Assembly (NCBI GenBank): GCA_028868375.1
Contig: JAGWUP010000013.1
Location: 1 to 64,000 of the forward strand
Origin: Elusimicrobiota bacterium
GTDB lineage: Bacteria; Elusimicrobiota; Elusimicrobia; UBA1565; UBA9628
Direction: 5' to 3'
Length of the DNA stretch: 64,000 nt
Shown here one piece after another: positions 60,101 through 64,000 of the stretch. A program made the position numbers and the translations under genes. The notes beneath the pieces were generated by a model. That model made no database searches and had not been told where the DNA came from. It worked only from the letters and a program-made list of their open reading frames with translations. Each line of letters begins with the position of its first letter. The first letter of the stretch is position 1.

Positions 60101-60357
60101 CGCGCGGGCAGCGTCGGTTTGGGGCCGGGCCAGCTCAGCGCTCCGATTGCCGCGGCCGGCGCGAGGCCCGGAAGCATCGTTGCGGCGATGGCCGGCGTCG
60201 CGGACACGCTGGGATCGATGCGAGGAAGTCGCAGCGGGGCGTCGGGGAGATCCGCCGCGCCCGCTGCGTTGCGGCAGCCGAGTTCTGGAGCGGAAGCGAT
60301 CGTCATCGCGGACAACAGAGCGATGAAGACCGCGCGGGAAGCGCCAGCGAAGCTCAC
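57187..60357 (-). CDS. very large secreted protein: HD domain, ART/DUF3626-like segment, HEAT repeats
   Basis: 1056 residues. Signal-like N-terminus (AVFIALLSAMTIASA). HD-type phosphohydrolase core at about 175-340 with EEHTLMMMGQ and LMLALHDIGKPA (His-Asp pair). A middle region of about 390-600 has GRPSNLEEHRPYQYGKVVFE, RATFHVGDSLFA and YYEAQVWGLLSLEDVESV, reminiscent of DUF3626/ADP-ribosyltransferase-type folds (weak). From about 640 to the end, HEAT-type helical repeats (RRAAAFNLADLGDAAAR, RQVAVQSLGLIGTPQAERLL). GTG start 60357 with TTATCT ending 7 bases upstream. Confidence 0.7.
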   Translation of the reverse strand: MSFAGASRAVFIALLSAMTIASAPELGCRNAAGAADLPDAPLRLPRIDPSVSATPAIAATMLPGLAPAAAIGALSWPGPKPTLPARETLRSASAMLLRAHSSAGKGALLDTLYSGAAGTPEKTDALPVPEAFDLAAEAFLSRSRIEAVVNSPDFRPRDLISELKKEPALKLEYEKDAGVWEGYSLEEHTLMMMGQFERYFRDALPKNADRGLFRLMLALHDIGKPAAVAAGDIRRQHEFTRETMRRLLTGLNYQPSQVNLAVAIVDGDAIGHYLRADIRTSLDITIREIDAMARRSGLSPEDFFPLLQAFYMSDAGSYTEDAGGKASLDHLFVFDHDKRVAAFAPAVAEMMRPLQEHYRQTPTDRIYSEIQDFSRKLVQNLGNSPPAPDGQTGSVSSKILMRADVPDARALDFFDRYGIVNQYVTGTSNGMLSFKFRYLTEQALAGNYSPGLSLDVLPKYGYLNVIGRPSNLEEHRPYQYGKVVFELKDSARERATFHVGDSLFAKGPALPLDSLSNARTLGEQPSYYEAQVWGLLSLEDVESVLLDTQYDPLDQGILDALIRLADKYGFSIYEAKHAIAFNQSSGLNKSLLYEPAEPPQAGRIFRFMSPEEIFARLKTAGEFETALLLHQLRTVSGTAARDTLLGLRDSAHQSVRRAAAFNLADLGDAAARDIPGLDQNDDAAFIDEKLRLRRRTLFAKDFDPTRMSLHDLSDAVSEIDPLVASGSRMLLRLAKRHPAASLLRAALADALLDRGWSDGNRPLLWLLAKDKQDGYTTKRLAGLLPRFPAALQPRLAGLLAKADSDTQLALLKSLQSPSIAFDPAGVLRALSHSRCYPNIANRALASLVRRGGARPNARTIAGLLGRPQDVVAYTNGLTLLTLAGVDTRVLQLLRREEASPWWRRNAALQAARVGLEERSGHVLPELLDFIFAKDDNSFHTFEHVAQRAPRENAEWLETQLTRLGQTGITRPARYFNSIGRLVRHIAENWTSAARIPTLARLAFSDDALSRQVAVQSLGLIGTPQAERLLAELLSSDKADVRHGARTALDSLRPPRS

Positions 60358-60390
60358 CTCACGAAGATAACAGAAATCTCAAGGGCCGAT

Positions 60391-60404
60391 ATGGGCCTAT
60401 CAGG
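60391..60404 (-). promoter_or_regulatory. shared secreted-gene upstream element, copy 6
   Basis: Plus strand ATGGGCCTATCAGG; on the gene strand CCTGATAGGCCCATATC followed by GGCCC. Lies 20 bp upstream of the TTATCT -10 (60365-60370), in the -35 position as in copies 1 and 2. Confidence 0.5.
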
Positions 60405-60462
60405 CAAGGGAGAAGCGGCCAAAGGGCTCAGCCGAGGTGGGCCCCTGACGCAAGCCGGCGCC

Positions 60463-61443
60463 TTAGAACGGCATCGCGATCGCGGGCGGCGTCTTGGGGA
60501 TGCGCAGGGACTGCGGCGTCGAGAGCGCCTGGGACGGGCCGGGAGCCGGGGCCGCGGGGGCGGCCAGGCCGATCGTGATCGGCTGGCTCCACTCGTAGTC
60601 CGCCTTGTTCAGGTTGTTGAGCAGGCGCAGGCGGAGCACGTAGATGTTATCGGAGGACAGCTCCTGGTAGAGCGGGATCGCCAGTCCGCCGTTGGCGAAG
60701 TCGGCGGCGGCGCGCTGGCCCTTGACGACGATGAAGGACATCGTGCTGCCCTTGTAGAACTTGTCGATCTCGTAGTCGAGCTGCGTGACGACCTTCTTGG
60801 CGAGGAAGGCGGGGTTGACCGCCACCGACAGCACGCCCTTGCCGTCCGAGCCCGCGGCCAGTGCGAAGGTCATGTTCTGGCTGACCTGGGCCGCCAGGGC
60901 GGGATCGGGGGCCGGTGGCGCGGGAGGCTGCGGCGGGTTCGGCTGGCCTTCCCCGGACAGCGAGAGCGCGAAGTTGTAGCTGTCCGGCATCGCCCAGTTG
61001 TCGAAGCGGTAGGTGGGCTCGTTGTACTTATGGAAGCTCGAGGCCACGTGGATCTGGAAGGCGTCGTAGCGGGAGAAGATGGAGCCGGCGTCGTGGTAGT
61101 ACTGCAGCGTGACCTGCTCGGTCTGTCCCTGGCCCAGCGCGGCGTCGGGCGGAAACTGAACGCTGATATGGGAGGCTTGGTCGTGGTCGTAGACCTCGTA
61201 GGGCTCGCGATCGTAGTAGGTCCACCAGCGCCATTCCAGGCATTGGCCGAGCTGGTTCCAGAGCACGCAGACGTATTCCTGGCGCGGCACCCAGCGGTAC
61301 TCGGTCCGGTACACCGGCAGATTGGTGTCGAAGGCGACGGCCTGCACGCCCGCGCCGCGGGTCGCCGTCCACTGCTCCGCCCGGGCCGCCATGGAGGAGC
61401 CCAGCAAGGCCGCCAACGTCAGCGCCGCAAATCCCAGTTTCAT
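60463..61443 (-). CDS. secreted protein of unknown function, aromatic-rich
   Basis: 326 residues. Signal peptide MKLGFAALTLAALLGSSMAARA. Then beta strands rich in Tyr/Trp (YRTEYRWVPRQEYVCVLWNQ, WRWWTYYDREPYEVYDHD) with a pair of cysteines, a Pro-rich linker at about 170 and a second beta domain. It ends in a Pro-rich tail (IPKTPPAIAMPF). No family recognised. AGGAGA precedes the ATG. The shared element was not found upstream. Confidence 0.65.
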   Translation of the reverse strand: MKLGFAALTLAALLGSSMAARAEQWTATRGAGVQAVAFDTNLPVYRTEYRWVPRQEYVCVLWNQLGQCLEWRWWTYYDREPYEVYDHDQASHISVQFPPDAALGQGQTEQVTLQYYHDAGSIFSRYDAFQIHVASSFHKYNEPTYRFDNWAMPDSYNFALSLSGEGQPNPPQPPAPPAPDPALAAQVSQNMTFALAAGSDGKGVLSVAVNPAFLAKKVVTQLDYEIDKFYKGSTMSFIVVKGQRAAADFANGGLAIPLYQELSSDNIYVLRLRLLNNLNKADYEWSQPITIGLAAPAAPAPGPSQALSTPQSLRIPKTPPAIAMPF

Positions 61444-61524
61444 CGCGTTCTCCTGTCCGCCGCTTCCGCCGTCATTTCGTCCTGCGGCCGCATCCTAGCA
61501 AATGCGCCCGCCCAAAAAACATCC

Positions 61525-62988
61525 TCACCAAGGGCTGGGCTTGTAGTCCTTGAGAAACTTGCCCCAGACGTGCCGGCCTGTCCTCAAGCCGGAGAAGACG
61601 GGATCGCAGAGGCGCGCCGCGCCGTCGACGATGTCGAGCGGCGGCTGGAAGTCGAGCTGCTCGCGCTTGCGCTCGCAGTGCCGGGCCGGGTCCTCGTCGG
61701 TGACCCAGCCGGTGTCGACGGCGTTCATCTGGATGCCGCCGGCGTGGTAGTCCGGCGCCGAGGTCAGGGTCAGCATGTTGAGGGCGGCCTTGGCCATGTT
61801 CGTGTGCGGGTGCTTGTCGGTCTTGGTGTGGCGCGAGAAGACCCCCTCCATCGCCGAGGCGTTGACGACGTGCTGCTCGCCGTTGGCGTGCCGGAGCATC
61901 AGCGCCTTGAGCTTGCCGCAGAGGATGAAGGGTGCCACGGCGTTGACGAGCTGGACTTCCAACAGCTCGCGGGTGGAGACCTCGGCCAAGCGCAATCGCC
62001 AGCTGTTGACGGCTCTTAAATCCAGCTGCTGCAGGTCGGCGTCGAGGCGGCCGTCCGGAAACAGCGCCGCCGGGGCCAGGGCGCCTAATGGTTCAAGGCG
62101 GCTTCGCGGCTGGCTTTCGGTTTCGGCGTCGCCGCCGGCGCCGGCGGCTAGAAGGGCCTTGCGCTCTACTGGCCCGGCCAGCAGCTCGCCCGCTCCGCCC
62201 GGAAGCTCCCGCGGTTCCAGCGACTCGATTTCCCGCAGATGCTCGTAGAAGGCGGCGGGCCGCCGCACGGTCTGGGCCGCGTTGTTGATGAGGATGTCGA
62301 GGCGGCTTTCCGTCTGCGCGATACGGCGCGCGAAGAGCTCGACGCTGGGCGAGTGGCGCAGGTCCAGGCCGTGCACGCTCAGGCGTCCCTTCCAGGCCGC
62401 AAAGTCCGGCTCGCGGCTGTAGCGCGCGGCCGCGTCCTGCGGAAAGCGCGTCGTCGCGATCACGCTCGCTCCGGCGCGCAGCAGCATCAGGGAGGCTTGG
62501 TAGCCGATCTTAAGCCGCGCTCCGGTGACCAGGGCCTTGCGGCCGGACAGGTCGGCGGTCTGGAAGCGCTTCTCGTAATTGAAGTCGCCGCAGGCCTGGC
62601 ACATGGAGTCGTAGAAAAAATGCAGGCTGGTGTAGGGAGTCTTGCAGACGTAGCAGAAGCGCGCTTTCTTAAGATGCCGCGCCGGAGCGGCGGGCGGAGT
62701 CTCGCGGGCCGGGGCCTGGTAGACGGGCGCCGCCCGCGCTTTTCGGATGCGCGCCTCCTCGCGGGTCCGCTTGTCCTCGGCGCGCCGGCTTTCCCTGGCG
62801 CGAAGGCGCATGGCCTTGCGCAGGCGCGAGCGCTCCAGCGCCGTCGGCCGGGCCAGGCGGCCCGCGGCCCGCATCAATCTGGCGCGTTCATCTTCCGAAA
62901 GCCCGGCCAGCAGCCTCGCGTCCTCGGCCAGGGCCTCGAGGGCTTCCAGGCCGCGCGCGAACGCGGAAGCGTCTTCTAGGACTGGCAT
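61525..62988 (-). CDS. short-chain dehydrogenase/reductase with N-terminal zinc ribbon
   Basis: 487 residues. A charged N-terminal helix region (1-110) precedes a zinc ribbon at about 113-140 (CYVC and CQAC pairs). The SDR domain then has KALVTGARLKIGYQASLMLL (T-G-x3-x-I-G), LINNAAQTVR, SAMEG and HTNMAKAALNML, where the usual catalytic Tyr of YxxxK is His. Such HTNMAK proteins form a subfamily often of fungal or bacterial origin with unknown substrate. A central Ala/Gly-rich insert lies near 260-310. Confidence 0.82.
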   Translation of the reverse strand: MPVLEDASAFARGLEALEALAEDARLLAGLSEDERARLMRAAGRLARPTALERSRLRKAMRLRARESRRAEDKRTREEARIRKARAAPVYQAPARETPPAAPARHLKKARFCYVCKTPYTSLHFFYDSMCQACGDFNYEKRFQTADLSGRKALVTGARLKIGYQASLMLLRAGASVIATTRFPQDAAARYSREPDFAAWKGRLSVHGLDLRHSPSVELFARRIAQTESRLDILINNAAQTVRRPAAFYEHLREIESLEPRELPGGAGELLAGPVERKALLAAGAGGDAETESQPRSRLEPLGALAPAALFPDGRLDADLQQLDLRAVNSWRLRLAEVSTRELLEVQLVNAVAPFILCGKLKALMLRHANGEQHVVNASAMEGVFSRHTKTDKHPHTNMAKAALNMLTLTSAPDYHAGGIQMNAVDTGWVTDEDPARHCERKREQLDFQPPLDIVDGAARLCDPVFSGLRTGRHVWGKFLKDYKPSPW

Positions 62989-62998
62989 TGGAGCATGG

Positions 62999-63029
62999 AC
63001 TGAAAAATGAGGCCTGACCCTACGTTTCA
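62999..63029 (-). repeat. 31-bp dispersed repeat, copy 2
   Basis: Minus strand: same as copy 1 (54104-54134) except C for T after AGGCCT. It supplies the stop codon region of the glyoxalase-like gene (ACT GAA ACG TAG). Confidence 0.75.
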
Positions 63030-63406
63030 GTTGGGGGATGGTGGAGGAATTGGATGAGGACGCCGTCTGGATCGGCGACGTAGAAGGAGCGCGCGCCGTC
63101 GCGATGGGTTTTCGGCTCCTTGACGATCGGAGCGCCCAGCCGCCGCAGATGCTCGGCCCAGGCGTCGACGTCCTCGGCGCGGCGCAGCATGATGCCGAAG
63201 TGGTCCAGCGCCCCGCGGCCGCCGGCTCCCCGGTGCAAGGCCAGGTTGTCCCCGTCGCGGGTCAGATAGACGTTGTCGGGGTCCGGCCGCCACTCGACGC
63301 GGTAGCCCAGCGCCTCGACGTAGAAGCGCTCCGCCCTGGGCAGGTCCGGGGTTATAAGGGCCACGTGGCGTATGCCCAGGGTCTTCGGAGGGTTTGCCGG
63401 GGCCAT
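63020..63406 (-). CDS. glyoxalase/bleomycin-resistance (VOC) family protein
   Basis: 128 residues, one VOC unit pair: LGIRHVALITPDLPRAERFY (metal His), GDNLALHRG, ALDHFGIMLRRAEDVDAWAE (second His) and the terminal SFYVADPDGVLIQFLHH (Glu/Gln position). Binds a divalent metal; substrate unknown. TACAAT ends 7 bases before the ATG. The -10 overlaps that of the divergent SIS gene. Confidence 0.85.
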   Translation of the reverse strand: MAPANPPKTLGIRHVALITPDLPRAERFYVEALGYRVEWRPDPDNVYLTRDGDNLALHRGAGGRGALDHFGIMLRRAEDVDAWAEHLRRLGAPIVKEPKTHRDGARSFYVADPDGVLIQFLHHPPTET

Positions 63407-63413
63407 CGGCGAA

Positions 63414-63423
63414 ATTGTATCAC
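63414..63423. promoter_or_regulatory. overlapping divergent -10 elements
   Basis: Minus-strand TACAAT (63414-63419) and plus-strand TATCAC (63418-63423) share two base pairs. Start codons ATG 63406 and ATG 63430 follow after 7 and 6 bases. Only one can be open at a time. Confidence 0.55.
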
Positions 63424-63429
63424 AATCGG

Positions 63430-64000
63430 ATGAAGGCTCCCCCGTCCTCGCGCTACGAGGCCAACATCCTGGCCCAGCCGGACTTATTAAGGAAGGTCCT
63501 GGCCGAGCCCCTGCCGGATTGGATGCCGCGGCTGCGCGGCTGCCCCATCCATTTCGTGGGCGTGGGCAGCAGCTACCATGCCGCCGAGATCGCCAAGGCC
63601 CTCTGGCGGCGCCTGGCCGGCCCCCGCGCCGAGGCGGCCCACAGCTTCGAGTTCGCGCGCCTGCCCCAGCCGGTCGGGCGCGGCGACGTCGTCGCGGTGC
63701 TCTCGCACCGCGGCGGCAACTCCTTCACGGTGGAGGCGGGGCGCCTGGCGCGCAAGGCCGGGGCGGCGACCGTGGCGATCACAGGCCGCGGCGCCTCCTG
63801 GCGCGAGGCCCCCGATCACCGCATCGACTGCTGCGAGTTGGAGGATACCGGGGCCTTCACCAAGTCCCTGACCACGACCTTGGCCTGGATCGCGCGCTGG
63901 ATCGGCGCGCCGGACCTGCTGGACGGCCTGCGCCGCGCCGAGGAGGGTTTGCGCCAGGGGCCGGAGTTTCCCAAGCTTTCGGCGGGCTCTGACCTGGTGC
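63430..64000 (+). CDS. SIS-domain protein (sugar isomerase type), 3'-truncated by window
   Basis: The first 190 residues are visible, from ATG 63430. FVGVGSSYHAAEIAKALWRR and VAVLSHRGGNSFTVEAGRLA with VAITGRGASW are the SIS phosphosugar-binding motifs, as in the isomerase half of GlmS or AgaS-like proteins. No glutaminase domain precedes it. The upper part (residues 1-40, YEANILAQPDLLRKVL) is typical of GlmS-like SIS proteins. Confidence 0.78.
   Translation, partial: MKAPPSSRYEANILAQPDLLRKVLAEPLPDWMPRLRGCPIHFVGVGSSYHAAEIAKALWRRLAGPRAEAAHSFEFARLPQPVGRGDVVAVLSHRGGNSFTVEAGRLARKAGAATVAITGRGASWREAPDHRIDCCELEDTGAFTKSLTTTLAWIARWIGAPDLLDGLRRAEEGLRQGPEFPKLSAGSDLV

Noticed and set aside
7013-60410. 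c-di-GMP (GEMM) riboswitch as explanation of the shared upstream elements
   Set aside because: The GEMM core (tetraloop receptor and conserved A-rich joining bases) is not present, and in most copies the element lies upstream of the predicted -10, so it would not be transcribed.

Overview
The window is a piece of a high-G+C Gram-negative-type bacterial chromosome. Outer-membrane traits (a PorV/PorQ-like barrel protein, two TolC-like channels, an RND pump, a lipoprotein) sit beside compact housekeeping operons with many ATGA, GTGA and TGATG overlaps. The order def-fmt-PASTA protein-rpe-rpsP-khpA-trmD-rplS-rnhB-yraN, with many large signal-peptide proteins of no recognisable family, most resembles Elusimicrobiota. 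That is an inference from gene content; no 16S gene or phylogenetic marker tree was available. No rRNA, CRISPR array, phage or complete transposon was found.

Layout. 1-6.9 kb: acyl-CoA carboxylase beta subunit (cut by the window edge), an envelope protein, a PorV-like protein, the operon hemD-suhB-thiolase, and a secreted unknown. 7.1-13.7 kb: a tightly coupled translation operon led by a PTS EIIA-like gene. 13.9-18.5 kb: split transketolase diverging from a nucleoside-salvage operon (purine phosphorylase, pyrimidine phosphorylase, upp). Both sides feed pentose phosphates. 18.5-21.9 kb: secreted proteins, an FNR-type regulator and a 53-residue peptide carrying CQWPNVC twice. 22-26.7 kb: tRNA-His followed by decayed genes and a small nucleotidyltransferase module, then DoxX, a BNR-repeat protein, an ArsC-like protein, a deaminase and an M24 peptidase. 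26.8-31.9 kb: an iron-uptake operon with a Fur-like box and an FTR1 permease fused to an outer-membrane-type domain, a lipoprotein, a CPA2 antiporter and a PAC2 protein. 32.0-32.3 kb: two long perfect inverted repeats. 32.4-45.3 kb: two alcohol dehydrogenases, a TetR-controlled efflux operon (tolC-RND-tolC-macA-macB) and a glycosyltransferase. 45.4-54.1 kb: two large secreted proteins, the second with PEP-synthase-like pieces, then murJ, an HNH nuclease, a phosphoesterase and a dipeptide epimerase. 54.1-64 kb: tRNA-Arg with tandem truncated copies of its own 5' half, a signal-peptide AAA+ ATPase, a 1056-residue secreted HD/HEAT protein, another secreted protein, a zinc-ribbon SDR, a glyoxalase-like protein and a partial SIS-domain protein.

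Two patterns cross the window. First, about 20 transcription units have a TANNNT-like -10 hexamer ending only 5-8 bases (most often 6) before the start codon, which implies widespread leaderless mRNAs and corrects several starts. Second, six genes for secreted proteins (starts near 6923, 19448, 21859, 45431, 56815 and 60357) share a GGGCC/TAGGCC element near the -35 position. The 53-residue peptide gene has a related TAGGAC hairpin upstream. This looks like an undescribed regulon or RNA-element family for secreted proteins of unknown function.
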